64,000 bases of DNA from an uncultured Draconibacterium sp. (GCA_947492175.1 CANLMQ010000030.1:1-64000), one strand, 5' to 3'; counted from the stretch's first letter, positions 51,696 to 61,664 are shown. The notes: generated by a model not told the origin, from the letters alone. Made by a program: numbers and translations.

Positions 51696-52862
51696 ATGTA
51701 TAGGAATATTGGATTTGTATTACTTATTATTTTTTCGTTGCTGCAGTCCTGTACTGCCAAAGATATAAAAGTAGGTGCGGAACAGCCCGGGTTATACTTA
51801 CCTTCTTTAAAAAATAAAAAAGTTGGTTTGGTAGTAAATAACACTTCTTTGGTTCAGGGAGTACATCTGGTTGATTATCTTCTTGAAAACGAAGTGAAGT
51901 TAGCAAAAATATTTGCGCCGGAACATGGTTTTAGAGGCGATGTTTCTGCAGGAGGCGAAATTACAGATGGGGTAGACACAAAAACGGGTTTACCGGTGTT
52001 GTCGCTTTACGGTAAAAACAAAAAACCTACAAAAGAACATTTAAGCGGACTTGATGTAGTTGTTTTTGATATCCAGGATGTGGGGTGTAGGTTTTATACA
52101 TACATTTCTACATTGCATCTGGTGATGGAAGCCTGTGCCGAAAATAATGTACCTCTCATAGTGCTGGACCGTCCGAATCCTAATGGTGATTATGTTGCCG
52201 GACCGATTCGGAAACCCGGATTTGAATCGTTTGTAGGAATGGATCCAATTCCGATTGTGCATGGTTGTACGGTTGGTGAACTTGCCAATATGATAAACGG
52301 AGAAGGGTGGCATAAAGCAAATCAAAAATGTGAGTTGACAGTAGTTCCGGTTAAAAATTATGACCATAATATGCGTTACTCGTTACCAGAGCGACCATCG
52401 CCAAATTTACCCAATGACCTGGCAATTCGTTTGTATCCGTCGTTGTGTTTTTTTGAAGCAACAAGTGTAAGTGTAGGCCGTGGTACTGATTATCCGTTTC
52501 AGGTTTTGGGAGGATTGCAGGAAGACTTGGGTGATTATGAATTTACGCCCAGGAGTATTCCGGGAGTTGCTTTAAATCCTCTTAATAAAGATCAAAAATG
52601 TTATGGTGTTGATTTACATTTATTGAATGAGGCGCCAAAATTCACGTTAAAATACTTTCTTGATTTTTATAACAAATACGAGAACAAAGAAGACTTTTTA
52701 ACCCGCGAACGCTGGCTAAATCTGCTTGCCGGAACCGATGATTTGATAAAACAAATACGTTTGGGAAAATCTGAGGTAGAAATTCTTGAAAGCTGGCAAC
52801 CCGAATTGGACAAATTTAAAGAGCTTCGAAAAAAATATTTATTATACCCCGATTTTGAATAA
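51696..52862 (+). CDS. namZ: DUF1343 exo-beta-N-acetylmuramidase, NamZ-type (GH171)
   Basis: This 388-residue protein has a lipoprotein-type signal (LLIIFSLLQSC). The DUF1343 core is clear: KVGLVVNNTSLVQGVHLVD, IFAPEHGFRG, PVLSLYGKNKKPT, VVFDIQDVGCRFYTYISTL (in part), VLDRPNPNG and SVGRGTDYPFQVLGG. NamZ removes MurNAc from the non-reducing end of peptidoglycan fragments. With the GH3 gene on the other side and a transporter downstream, this is a MurNAc/GlcNAc scavenging locus. Confidence 0.92.
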   Translation: MYRNIGFVLLIIFSLLQSCTAKDIKVGAEQPGLYLPSLKNKKVGLVVNNTSLVQGVHLVDYLLENEVKLAKIFAPEHGFRGDVSAGGEITDGVDTKTGLPVLSLYGKNKKPTKEHLSGLDVVVFDIQDVGCRFYTYISTLHLVMEACAENNVPLIVLDRPNPNGDYVAGPIRKPGFESFVGMDPIPIVHGCTVGELANMINGEGWHKANQKCELTVVPVKNYDHNMRYSLPERPSPNLPNDLAIRLYPSLCFFEATSVSVGRGTDYPFQVLGGLQEDLGDYEFTPRSIPGVALNPLNKDQKCYGVDLHLLNEAPKFTLKYFLDFYNKYENKEDFLTRERWLNLLAGTDDLIKQIRLGKSEVEILESWQPELDKFKELRKKYLLYPDFE

Positions 52863-52869
52863 TTAGCAT

Positions 52870-54318
52870 ATGAATCCATATCTCGTTCTAGGAATAGTTT
52901 TAGGATATTTTTTTGTTTTAATGGCCATTTCATGGTTAACATCGCGTAACGCCGACACCCAGGCTTTTTTTACCGCTAACCGAAGATCTCCCTGGTATTT
53001 GGTTGCTTTTGGCATGGTTGGCGCAACACTTTCTGGTGTCACTTTTATCTCGGTCCCCGGCGAAGTAGGTAACTCAGCTTTCTCGTATTTGCAATTTGTT
53101 TTAGGGAATATTGTGGGATACTGGATTGTGGCAGGCATCTTATTGCCGCTTTATTACCGACTAAATCTGGTTTCTATTTATTCGTTTTTGGAACAAAGGT
53201 TTGGCGTAAGTTCTTACAAAACGGGCTCGTTTTTCTTTTTAATCTCAAAATTAATTGGTGCGGCATTCCGCTTGTTTTTGGTTGCCGGTGTTCTTCAGAT
53301 TGCATTTTTCGATGCTTTTAATATCCCGTTTTCATTAACTGTTATTGTTACCATTGCTCTGATTTGGGTTTACACTTTTAAGGGAGGTATTAAAACCATT
53401 GTGTGGACTGACACTTTGCAAACGTTGTTTTTAGTTAGTGCGGTTATATTTACGATTATTGCAATATCAAGAGGACTTGATCTGAATTTTGGAGCGCTGG
53501 TAAAAGAGATCTCGACGGATTCAAATTCACAGATCTTTTTTTGGGACTGGCGTTCGGGCGATAACTTTTTTAAGCAATTTATAGCAGGTATTTTTATTAC
53601 AATTGTAATGGTTGGAATGGATCAGGATATGATGCAGAAGAACCTGACTTGTAAAAATATTAAAGAGGCCCAGAAAAATATGATGGTCTTTAGTTTTTCT
53701 TTTTTAATAACGGTTGTTTTATTTCTGAGCCTTGGAGTAATGTTGTATGTTTTTGCAAAACAAAATGGTATTGCTGTGCCTGAGAGTACCGATGATTTGT
53801 ATCCGCTTTTGGCTTTGCATTATTTTGGATTACCTGTTGGAATCGCTTTTCTGCTTGGAATTACCGCGGCTGCATATTCCAGTGCCGATTCCGCTTTAAC
53901 TGCCTTGACTACGTCGTTCAGTGTAGATTTCTTACGAATTGATCGTTTCAATGAAAAGAAAAAACAACGAATAAAAATGGGATCGCATCTGATGTTTTCT
54001 GTTTTGTTAATTGTTGTAATTCTGATTTTTGAAGCCATTAATGATCAGAGTATAGTAACGGCTGTTTTTACTGTGGCTGGATACACGTATGGTCCGATTT
54101 TGGGTTTATTTGTTTTCGGAATGTATTCAAAAAGAAAAGTCAATGATAAATGGGTACCGGTGGTTGGTTTAACTGCGCCTGTGCTTTGTTATTTTATCTC
54201 GAGCTACTCCGAAGAACTGTTTAATGGATATAAGTTTGGCTTTGAACTTCTTATTCTAAATGGCCTGTTAACGATAGGCGGTTTGTTACTAATTTCTAAA
54301 AAAAATGCTGAAGAATAG
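52870..54318 (+). CDS. Sodium:solute symporter (SSS family)
   Basis: This 482-residue inner-membrane protein has about 13 hydrophobic segments. Family signatures are SWLTSRNADTQAFFTANRRS near the start (substrate loop), GMVGATLSGVTFISVPG, and the Na2-site region GITAAAYSSADSALTALTTS in TM8. It follows namZ by 7 bases, so it probably imports the sugar that namZ and the GH3 enzyme release, such as MurNAc, GlcNAc or anhydro forms. The substrate is an inference from context. Confidence 0.92.
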   Translation: MNPYLVLGIVLGYFFVLMAISWLTSRNADTQAFFTANRRSPWYLVAFGMVGATLSGVTFISVPGEVGNSAFSYLQFVLGNIVGYWIVAGILLPLYYRLNLVSIYSFLEQRFGVSSYKTGSFFFLISKLIGAAFRLFLVAGVLQIAFFDAFNIPFSLTVIVTIALIWVYTFKGGIKTIVWTDTLQTLFLVSAVIFTIIAISRGLDLNFGALVKEISTDSNSQIFFWDWRSGDNFFKQFIAGIFITIVMVGMDQDMMQKNLTCKNIKEAQKNMMVFSFSFLITVVLFLSLGVMLYVFAKQNGIAVPESTDDLYPLLALHYFGLPVGIAFLLGITAAAYSSADSALTALTTSFSVDFLRIDRFNEKKKQRIKMGSHLMFSVLLIVVILIFEAINDQSIVTAVFTVAGYTYGPILGLFVFGMYSKRKVNDKWVPVVGLTAPVLCYFISSYSEELFNGYKFGFELLILNGLLTIGGLLLISKKNAEE

Positions 54319-54360
54319 ACAGGAATGCAAATAAATGTTAAAAATTGTAAATTGATTTTT

Positions 54361-54368
54361 TATATTTG
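54361..54368 (+). promoter_or_regulatory. -7 promoter element for the beta-helix lipoprotein operon
   Basis: TATATTTG matches the consensus exactly; the start codon is 52 bases downstream. No TTG at ideal distance. Confidence 0.5.
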
Positions 54369-54420
54369 TAAAATAACGCGAAGAAAGAGACGTTATAATC
54401 AATATTAAAAAAGGTTTAAA

Positions 54421-55872
54421 TTGTTTCGATATCTACTTCAAATATTGCTGGTAGCTACAATATTCATTTCACTTTTTTCATGTGAGGATGAGGGGTATAT
54501 GTCGTCAACAGATGCACAACTTAATTTTTCAGTTGATACAATAACCTTCGATACCATATTTACTACATTTGGTTCTACAACACAGCGTTTTACTGTTCGG
54601 AATCCATACGATGAAAATGTACTCATTTCAAGAATACGCCTCGGAGGAGGCGATGCTTCCAGTTTCAGGCTAAATGTTAACGGTATTGTTGGTAACGAGT
54701 TATTCGAATTGGAAGTGCCTGCCAAGGACAGTATTTATGTTTTTGTTGAAGTGACAATTGATCCAACAGGGCAGAATCTGCCAATGGTTGTAAAGGATTC
54801 GATTGAATTTACAACCAATACAAATTTCCAGACCGTAAATCTTATTGCCTACGGACAGGATTTTAAGCTTGTAAAAGGTGAAGTTATAAAAACTACAACC
54901 TGGACATCTGAGAAACCATATCTGGTTTACGATTATGCTTATGTTGACAGTACATCTACTCTTACAATAGAGCCGGGTACAAAGGTATATTTTCATAAAG
55001 ATGCGGGTATGTATGTGAAAGGAACTTTAGTAGCAGATGGTGATTTTCAGAACCCAATACAATTTTTGGCTGATCGATTAGAGCCATCGTATGCTAATAT
55101 TCCCGATCAATGGAATGGTCTTGTTTTGTATTCAGGAAGTCATAACAATGTACTTAATTATGTAAGTATAAAAAATGCTAATATTGGATTGCAGGTAGGA
55201 ACAATTGAAAATGAAGGATATGCTTCTGTTGAATTAACGAATTCGAAAATAGAAAATATGGCTTATGCAGGAATATTTGCAATGAAGTCAAAAATATCCG
55301 GATATAATAACCTGATTGCAAATTGTGGTTATTATGCAACAGCACTGCTCGTTGGTGGAGAATACGAATTTTACCATACTACAATTGCAAATTATTGGGG
55401 TAATTATGGTTCTAAAGCCCGGTCGTCGGCTTCACTTGTTTTATCAAATGTATTGGTTGTAGAAGATGGCGATGGAGGTAAAGTTTCATATAACGGAGAT
55501 CTTATTAAGGCAACTTTCGCAAACAGTATAATTTACGGTAACATTGGGAACGAGATAGAATTGGGAAATAATGAAGAGAATGCATTTAATTATTTTTTCG
55601 ATCATTGTATTCTTCAGGTTCCTGATACTTTAAATACAAGCGATAAAAACCACTACAATAGTGTGTGGAAAGGATCTGATTATGATCCTGACTTTATTGA
55701 TCCTTATGATAAATTGAATTATCAGCTCGATACATTATCTGCGGCTAAAGATTTGGGAGACATGGAGTATGCCCGAGATTACCCGTTTGATTTGCTGAAC
55801 AAAAGTCGCCTTGGTGACAGCGGTCCCGACCTTGGGGCATATGAACGTATCGAGAAAGAAGATGAAAACTAG
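54421..55872 (+). CDS. Predicted beta-helix surface lipoprotein
   Basis: This 483-residue protein has a lipoprotein signal (LVATIFISLFSC, Cys 21). Residues about 40-150 look like an Ig-like/ASPM-type beta sandwich (RFTVRNPYDENVLISRIRLGG, in part). From about 160 a right-handed parallel beta-helix follows with repeated short strands (TLTIEPGTKVYFHKDAGMYV; LNYVSIKNANIGLQV; NLIANCGYYATALLV). The end is SRLGDSGPDLGAYERIE, a tail typical of Bacteroidota beta-helix proteins. No catalytic motif is seen. The start is TTG; no ATG gives a signal peptide. Its 3' end overlaps the next gene by 11 bases. Confidence 0.85.
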   Translation: MFRYLLQILLVATIFISLFSCEDEGYMSSTDAQLNFSVDTITFDTIFTTFGSTTQRFTVRNPYDENVLISRIRLGGGDASSFRLNVNGIVGNELFELEVPAKDSIYVFVEVTIDPTGQNLPMVVKDSIEFTTNTNFQTVNLIAYGQDFKLVKGEVIKTTTWTSEKPYLVYDYAYVDSTSTLTIEPGTKVYFHKDAGMYVKGTLVADGDFQNPIQFLADRLEPSYANIPDQWNGLVLYSGSHNNVLNYVSIKNANIGLQVGTIENEGYASVELTNSKIENMAYAGIFAMKSKISGYNNLIANCGYYATALLVGGEYEFYHTTIANYWGNYGSKARSSASLVLSNVLVVEDGDGGKVSYNGDLIKATFANSIIYGNIGNEIELGNNEENAFNYFFDHCILQVPDTLNTSDKNHYNSVWKGSDYDPDFIDPYDKLNYQLDTLSAAKDLGDMEYARDYPFDLLNKSRLGDSGPDLGAYERIEKEDEN

Positions 55873-56887
55873 TTTTAGTTTCATTGTTTTAATTATCCTT
55901 CTTTTAAATGCCCGTGCACAACAAAATGTTAGTCAATATTCTATATTGTTTTATAATGTAGAAAACTTGTTTGATGTCAGAAATGATTCGCTTACCAACG
56001 ATGATGAATTTACTTTTGAGGGCGAACGGCACTGGAGTTATAAAAGGTTAAACAGAAAGCTACAGAATACAGCAAAGGTGATTTTAGGTTCATCGGGGTG
56101 GGAGGCACCGTCACTGGTTGGATTATGCGAAATAGAGAACCGGTTTGTGCTGGAAAAACTACTCAAAGAAACACCTCTGAAATCATTTCCGTATAAAATT
56201 ATTCACAAAGAGTCGCCCGATTTTCGAGGAATTGATGTGGCATTACTATATAATGCAAAGCAGTTTTATCCTCTTAAATATGAGTATTACCCAATAGTTT
56301 GGGAGAGTGGCGATACTATTAAATCGCGCGAAATTCTCCATGTTTCAGGTATTATGGGAGGAATTGATGCTTTACATGTTTTTGTAAATCATTGGCCATC
56401 GAGGTATTCCGGAATAATGGAAACGCGGGAACTGCGAAATAGAGCGGCCACTTTATTGCGAATAAAAACTGATGAGGTACTAAAGAATAACTCGGATTCA
56501 AAAATTGTTGTACTGGGCGATTTTAACGATCAGCCGAACGATGAAAGTATTAAAACGTATTTGCAGGCAAAAAGAGTACCATCAGAGCCCGAATCATCCG
56601 GTCTTTATAATCTGTCGATAGATTGGGAACAGTTGGGTTACGGATCTTTAAAGTATCAGTCGCAGTGGTTTATTTTCGACCAGATAATTGTATCTGCAGC
56701 CTTGCTAAGTTCAAAAGAAGGGTTATATACTCAACCAGAATGGGCATCCATTTGTAAACTACCATTCATATTCGAAATTGACGAAAAATACGGAGGGCTA
56801 AAACCCAAGCGAACTTTCAATGGCTTTAAATACAATGGAGGTTTTAGCGATCATTTTCCTGTACTGTTGCGGCTTCAGGTTCGTTAG
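55862..56887 (+). CDS. Endonuclease/exonuclease/phosphatase (EEP) family protein, secreted
   Basis: This 341-residue protein has a signal peptide (FIVLIILLLNARAQ). The EEP core is ILFYNVENLFDV (with metal Glu), CEIENRFVLEKLL, VNHWPSRYSG, VVLGDFNDQPNDES (Asp-Asn), and GGFSDHFPVLL (final Asp-His). It cleaves phosphodiester or phosphomonoester bonds outside the cytoplasm; the substrate could be DNA, lipid or nucleotide. It is translated with an 11-base overlap with the upstream gene. The 3' end overlaps the convergent cca-type gene by 4 bases. Confidence 0.9.
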   Translation: MKTSFSFIVLIILLLNARAQQNVSQYSILFYNVENLFDVRNDSLTNDDEFTFEGERHWSYKRLNRKLQNTAKVILGSSGWEAPSLVGLCEIENRFVLEKLLKETPLKSFPYKIIHKESPDFRGIDVALLYNAKQFYPLKYEYYPIVWESGDTIKSREILHVSGIMGGIDALHVFVNHWPSRYSGIMETRELRNRAATLLRIKTDEVLKNNSDSKIVVLGDFNDQPNDESIKTYLQAKRVPSEPESSGLYNLSIDWEQLGYGSLKYQSQWFIFDQIIVSAALLSSKEGLYTQPEWASICKLPFIFEIDEKYGGLKPKRTFNGFKYNGGFSDHFPVLLRLQVR

Positions 56888-58293
56888 ACTTTTTTCGTTA
56901 AGCCCAGTTCATCTGCTTTTCTGAGCATAAAAGCATATGCCTCTTCGTAGTCGTTATGAATTTCTCCATCAAGAATCGCTTCTTTTATAGCATCTTTTAT
57001 CAAACCCACTTCGCGGCATGGTTTCAGATCAAAAATTTTCATTATTAATTCGCCGTCAACAGGTGGCTGGAAATTACGAACGGCATCTTTTTCTTCAATC
57101 TCTTTTAGTTTCTGACGAACTACTCTGAAATTTTTCATGTAGCGCTTTACTTTGCTTTCATTTTTAGAGGTAATATCGGCTTCGCAAAGAGTCATTAAAT
57201 CATCAATATCATCACCTGCTTCAAAAAGCAGACGGCGCACGGCAGAGTCTGTAACAATTTCTTCAGAAAGAACTATGGGGCGCATATGTAGCTGAACCAT
57301 TTTCTGTACATATTTCATCTTTTCATTCAGAGGCAATTTCATGCGCCTGAAAATTTTGGGTATCATTTTTACACCCACAAAATTGTGTGCATGAAATGTC
57401 CAGCCCTGTCCTTCGATAAACTTTTTAGTGGCCGGCTTGGCGATGTCGTGAAGTAGCGCCGACCAACGTAACCAAAGGTTGTCGGTGTTGGGTACAATCC
57501 TGTCCAGAACCTCCAGCGTATGATAGAAATTATCTTTATGACCGATACCGTTTACACGTTCAACTCCTTTCATTTTTTGTAATTCCGGGAAAATAATTGC
57601 CAACATTCCGGTTTCCTCAAGAAGTTTGAATCCTTTCGATGGTTTGGCTGCCATCATTATCTTATTTATTTCATCAATGATCCGCTCGGCAGAAATAATC
57701 TTAATACGTTCTTTGTTTCTTGCAATGGCTTTTAGCGTTTCAGTTTCAATTTCAAAATCAAGTTGTGTGGCAAACCGAATAGCACGCATTATCCGTAAAG
57801 GATCGTCGGAAAATGTAATGTCAGGATCAAGAGGCGTTTTTATGGTTTTATTGCCCAGATCTTCGATGCCGCCAAAGGGATCAAGCAGTTCGCCAAAATT
57901 TGCTTTGTTCAGGCTTAAAGCTAAGGCATTAATTGTAAAATCTCTTCTGTTTTGATCGTCAGCCAGAGTCCCGTCTTCAACAATTGGATTTCTCGAATTT
58001 CGCTGGTATGATTCTTTTCGGGCACCAACAAATTCAATCTCAAGTTCTTTGTATTTAAGCATGGCAGTACCAAAATTCTTAAATACGTTTACCCTGGGCC
58101 TTGGTTTTAAGATCTTGGCTACTTCTGTGGCCAGATTAATTCCGCTTCCAATAGTAACAATATCAATATCTTTCGACGGCCGGTTTAAATGAAGGTCACG
58201 CACATAGCCACCAATTACGTATGTTTCCAATTGTAAACGATCGGCCACAGCCGAGATCTCCTGAAATATTTTGAGTTTTAGTTTCTTCTTCAT
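56884..58293 (-). CDS. tRNA nucleotidyltransferase / poly(A) polymerase family with HD domain
   Basis: This 469-residue class II nucleotidyltransferase starts with YVIGGYVRDLHLNRPSKDID, with G28-G29 and the metal pair D42-x-D44. RRDFTINAL and DPLRIMRAIRFA follow, as in CCA-adding enzymes. A central HD domain has WSALLHDIAKPATKKF. It adds CCA to tRNA 3' ends, which fits the fact that the tRNA genes here do not encode CCA. Confidence 0.93.
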   Translation of the reverse strand: MKKKLKLKIFQEISAVADRLQLETYVIGGYVRDLHLNRPSKDIDIVTIGSGINLATEVAKILKPRPRVNVFKNFGTAMLKYKELEIEFVGARKESYQRNSRNPIVEDGTLADDQNRRDFTINALALSLNKANFGELLDPFGGIEDLGNKTIKTPLDPDITFSDDPLRIMRAIRFATQLDFEIETETLKAIARNKERIKIISAERIIDEINKIMMAAKPSKGFKLLEETGMLAIIFPELQKMKGVERVNGIGHKDNFYHTLEVLDRIVPNTDNLWLRWSALLHDIAKPATKKFIEGQGWTFHAHNFVGVKMIPKIFRRMKLPLNEKMKYVQKMVQLHMRPIVLSEEIVTDSAVRRLLFEAGDDIDDLMTLCEADITSKNESKVKRYMKNFRVVRQKLKEIEEKDAVRNFQPPVDGELIMKIFDLKPCREVGLIKDAIKEAILDGEIHNDYEEAYAFMLRKADELGLTKKV

Positions 58294-58468
58294 CTGTCAA
58301 AAACGTAATGCTTTTTTATGATTTTCTGCCAATTCTGAAAAAATCGTGACAAAATTACAATTATTTAGTAGAAATATGTGGTAACTTGGGAAATGAAAAA
58401 GGTGGTACCATATTTGATATATAGAAATATAGATATATAAATATAAAAAATAACTAAAATAGAATATC

Positions 58469-58840
58469 ATGTTAGAACATTTGACAAAAGAAACGTTTAA
58501 AGAAAAGGTTTTCAATTTTGAAACAAACAAAGAATGGAAATACGAAGGAACAAAACCTTGTTTAATTGATTTCTATGCAGATTGGTGTGGACCATGTAAA
58601 ATGGTAGCTCCGGTTTTGGAAGAGTTACAAGACGAGTATGGCGACAGTATTGTGATTTACAAAGTAAACACTGAAGATCAGCAGGAATTGGCTGGTATGT
58701 TTGGTGTACAAAGTATTCCTTCGCTGTTATTTGTACCGCAGGAAGGACAACCGCAAATGGCTATGGGAGCATTGCCTAAGCAAACTTTCGAAAAAGCAAT
58801 TGCAGATGTGCTAAAGGTAGAAAAACCAGCAGTTAATTAA
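58469..58840 (+). CDS. trxA: Thioredoxin
   Basis: This 123-residue protein has the active site C40-G-P-C43 in YADWCGPCKMVAPVL and the cis-Pro loop SIPSLLFVPQEGQP. There is no signal peptide, so it is cytoplasmic. It is slightly longer than E. coli TrxA, due to an N-terminal extension (LTKETFKEKVFNFETNKEW). It reduces protein disulfides. It is convergent with murF, sharing 8 bases at the 3' ends. Confidence 0.94.
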   Translation: MLEHLTKETFKEKVFNFETNKEWKYEGTKPCLIDFYADWCGPCKMVAPVLEELQDEYGDSIVIYKVNTEDQQELAGMFGVQSIPSLLFVPQEGQPQMAMGALPKQTFEKAIADVLKVEKPAVN

Positions 58841-60125
58841 GAGTTTCAAGAATTTTTTCAAGCTGAATACCACGGGAGCCTTTTATTAAAATGTTCCCGT
58901 TTTTTATTGGGTTAGTTGCTAAAAAAGAATGAAGCTCTTCAACTTTTAAAAAGGTTTTAATACCGGAGTTTTCTCCTGTTTTGTAGAATTCTTTGCCAAC
59001 AAGGAAGGTGTTTGGTTTCAGGTCTTCAGGAATAGATTCTATAATTTTTGAATGTTCAGAAGAGGAGTAATCACCGAGTTCGAGCATGTCGCCAAGAATT
59101 AAATAATTGTTACCTGACAGATTGGTTAAAAAGCTTTTTATCGATGCGCTCATACTGGTTGGATTTGCATTGTATGCATCCATAATAATTTTCAAACTGC
59201 CCTTTTTAATTAACTGCGACCGGTTATTTGTTGGCTGATAGTTTTTTATGGCCTCCTGTATTTTTAACGGATCAACGTCGAAATAATTAGCGATACAAGC
59301 AGAAGCCAGTATGTTTTCAAAATTGTAATCGCCTATCAGGTTGCTGTTTAAATACAATACTCCTTTGGGAAAGTTAGCTTTTAAATGAATAAAAGGCGGA
59401 CTTTGGATGGGGACACCAATAAACGTAGCTTTTTTTGTACCGTATGAGATTTTATTTGTGATGAATGAACTCAGTTCTTCTAAAATCTGATTGTCGGAAT
59501 TGTAGAATACGATTCCGTTTTTTTGTGATATGTATGTATATAATTCACCTTTGGTTTGTTTAACTCCTTCAAAAGAACCAAAACCCTCTAAATGTGCCTG
59601 TCCAATGTTGGTAATAATTCCGTAATCGGGGGTGGCAATTTTGCAGAGTTCTGCAATTTCACCGGGATGATTGGCTCCCATTTCAACCACGCCAAATTCG
59701 GTTTCTGAATTCATGCTTAATAAAGTGAGTGGAACACCAATGTGGTTGTTTAAATTTCCCTGGGTAAACGAAACCCTGAATTTTTTTGAGAGTACTGCTG
59801 CAATTAATTCTTTTGTGGTGGTTTTCCCGTTTGTACCGGTTATACCCAGTATTGGAATTGCAAGCTGTTTCCGGTGAAACGAAGCCAAATTCTGCAATTC
59901 TTTTAATACGTCGTTTACCAGTATTATATTTTGAGAAGTATTGTATTCTTCTTCGTCGATAATAGCATAAGCTGCGCCTTTTGAAATGGCATCCTTTGCA
60001 TATTTATTCCCGTTAAAGTTTTCGCCTTTTAGGGCAAAAAACATACATCCTTTTTCAATTCGTCTGCTGTCGGTCGATATAACCGGGTGGTCAAGGAAAA
60101 GTTTATAAATTTCTTCAGTACTCAT
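58833..60125 (-). CDS. murF: UDP-N-acetylmuramoyl-tripeptide--D-alanyl-D-alanine ligase MurF
   Basis: This 430-residue cytoplasmic enzyme adds D-Ala-D-Ala to the UDP-MurNAc-tripeptide in peptidoglycan synthesis. The ATP loop is GITGTNGKTTTKEL (residues about 94-107). It has VVEMGANHPGEIA, the middle Mur-ligase block NNRSQ and DAYNANPTSM, and LGDMLELG. The N-terminal substrate domain has TDSRRIEKGCMFFALKG. It lies beside gldJ on the same strand, an arrangement common in Bacteroidota, but a terminator separates the two. Confidence 0.96.
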   Translation of the reverse strand: MSTEEIYKLFLDHPVISTDSRRIEKGCMFFALKGENFNGNKYAKDAISKGAAYAIIDEEEYNTSQNIILVNDVLKELQNLASFHRKQLAIPILGITGTNGKTTTKELIAAVLSKKFRVSFTQGNLNNHIGVPLTLLSMNSETEFGVVEMGANHPGEIAELCKIATPDYGIITNIGQAHLEGFGSFEGVKQTKGELYTYISQKNGIVFYNSDNQILEELSSFITNKISYGTKKATFIGVPIQSPPFIHLKANFPKGVLYLNSNLIGDYNFENILASACIANYFDVDPLKIQEAIKNYQPTNNRSQLIKKGSLKIIMDAYNANPTSMSASIKSFLTNLSGNNYLILGDMLELGDYSSSEHSKIIESIPEDLKPNTFLVGKEFYKTGENSGIKTFLKVEELHSFLATNPIKNGNILIKGSRGIQLEKILETLN

Positions 60126-60152
60126 ATTTCAAAAATACGATTCAATTTGGCA

Positions 60153-60187
60153 TAAAAAAAGCTTCGTTTATAAAAAACAAAGCTTTC
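60153..60187 (-). terminator. Terminator of gldJ
   Basis: On the minus strand AAAGCTT-x-GTTT / AAAC-x-AAGCTTT is followed by a run of T. It lies between the gldJ stop (60210) and the murF start (60125), so murF must have its own promoter or depend on read-through. Confidence 0.75.
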
Positions 60188-60209
60188 TTATATGGTAATT
60201 TCTTTTTGT

Positions 60210-61664
60210 TTAAAATCCTTCAGGGCTTCCTACACGGGTCATTGCACAACGGAAACCTAAGTCTCTTTGAGATTTTGTTTGCTCAAGGTATCGGCGTGTT
60301 CCCGGATTCAACCAGTATGGACGATCCTGCCATGATCCGCCTTTGTAAACTCTTACCTCATCGCTAATCAACGAAGAGAAAGCTCCGGGGCGATCATCCT
60401 GAATATACATCCCTTCCGTTTTGTTGGTCTGGTGGGCATTCCAGTTATTATCCTCAATAATCTGAGAATTGGCATCACCGTCAAGAACATTTCTGTAATC
60501 CATGTTTTGGATGGTGTCCTTAACAAGTTCTCCGTATTCGTTTCGAATTAATTCCCCGTTTGCATCGCGGCGGTATTCGGTAATTACGTTACCCCTGTAT
60601 GGATTAAATTCTTCAACATCCTGCAGTGACATTGGGCGGTAAACATCCGAAACCCATTCGTTTACATTACCCGACATACAGTAAAGATTATAGTCGTTAG
60701 GCTCGTATGAGAATACAGGAGCAGAAATGTCGGCATTGTCATTTAATGCTCCGGCCATACCCATCATGTCACCTCGTCCGCGAACAAAGTTGGCTTTTAA
60801 CCTTCCTTTTTCCTTTTTCTTGTCCTGACGTAAATAAGAACCGTTCCAAGGATAAATTTTACGATCGGTAAGCAATTCCCCATCTGTGTTTCCAATTAAA
60901 CCGTAAGCGGCATATTCCCATTCTGCTTCGGTTGGCAGACGGTAATTGGGTAATAATATTCCATCTTCCCATTTGGGTCTTCTGGTAGTACCGTCATCGA
61001 GTTCGACTGGCTTATCTCCGGTCGTACCTTCATACAATCCTGTTAGGTATGTTGTTGTTGTATAAACATTCTGTCCGGTTTGTGTATTGTCGTGAGTAAG
61101 GATACCTTTTTCAACAAGTACTTGTTCATTTACCCGGTCGGTACGCCATGCACAGTAAGCTTCTGCTTGCTCCCATGTTACACCAACAACAGGATATTCC
61201 GAATATGCAGGATGTCTGAAATAGTTATTTACGTATGGCTCATTGTAAGCCAGTTTTTTACGCCAAACACTAGAGTCGGGAGTGATTGCTTTTAGTTTTG
61301 TAACATCACCCGGATAAACTCTGCTGGTCCAGTGAGTGAACTCTCGATAATCCTGATTTGATACTTCTGTTTCATCCAGATAGAACGAAGCAACGGTAAC
61401 TCTGCGAGGATAGTTATCATTACGGTACATTACATCCTGTTCAACACGTCCCATGCTAAAGGTACCACCTTGTACAAAAACCAAACCAGGGCCGGTTTCC
61501 TGTTCGTAACCCGATATATTTGGGATATTACCGGTTTCTTCAGCATTATATTCCCAGCCGGTTGTGCGGGAACTTTCACCCCCACCTTTACCAAATAAAC
61601 CACAACTGGAAATGATTGCGGCCATAATTACAATGAATAACGGTTTCAGTTTACTCCAATTCAT
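60210..61664 (-). CDS. gldJ: Gliding-motility / T9SS lipoprotein GldJ
   Basis: This 484-residue protein has a lipoprotein signal (VIMAAIISSC, Cys 21). The formylglycine-generating-enzyme-like (SUMF1) domain starts FVQGGTFSMGRVEQDVMYRN and continues with SFYLDETEVSNQDYREF, YPVVGVTWEQAEAYCAWR, RLPTEAEWEYAAYG and GNVNEWVSDVYRP. It ends with VYKGGSWQDRPYWLNPGTRR and LGFRCAMTRV. GldJ stabilises other Gld proteins and supports type IX secretion. It stands head-to-head with porU, as in many Bacteroidota. Confidence 0.92.
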   Translation of the reverse strand: MNWSKLKPLFIVIMAAIISSCGLFGKGGGESSRTTGWEYNAEETGNIPNISGYEQETGPGLVFVQGGTFSMGRVEQDVMYRNDNYPRRVTVASFYLDETEVSNQDYREFTHWTSRVYPGDVTKLKAITPDSSVWRKKLAYNEPYVNNYFRHPAYSEYPVVGVTWEQAEAYCAWRTDRVNEQVLVEKGILTHDNTQTGQNVYTTTTYLTGLYEGTTGDKPVELDDGTTRRPKWEDGILLPNYRLPTEAEWEYAAYGLIGNTDGELLTDRKIYPWNGSYLRQDKKKEKGRLKANFVRGRGDMMGMAGALNDNADISAPVFSYEPNDYNLYCMSGNVNEWVSDVYRPMSLQDVEEFNPYRGNVITEYRRDANGELIRNEYGELVKDTIQNMDYRNVLDGDANSQIIEDNNWNAHQTNKTEGMYIQDDRPGAFSSLISDEVRVYKGGSWQDRPYWLNPGTRRYLEQTKSQRDLGFRCAMTRVGSPEGF

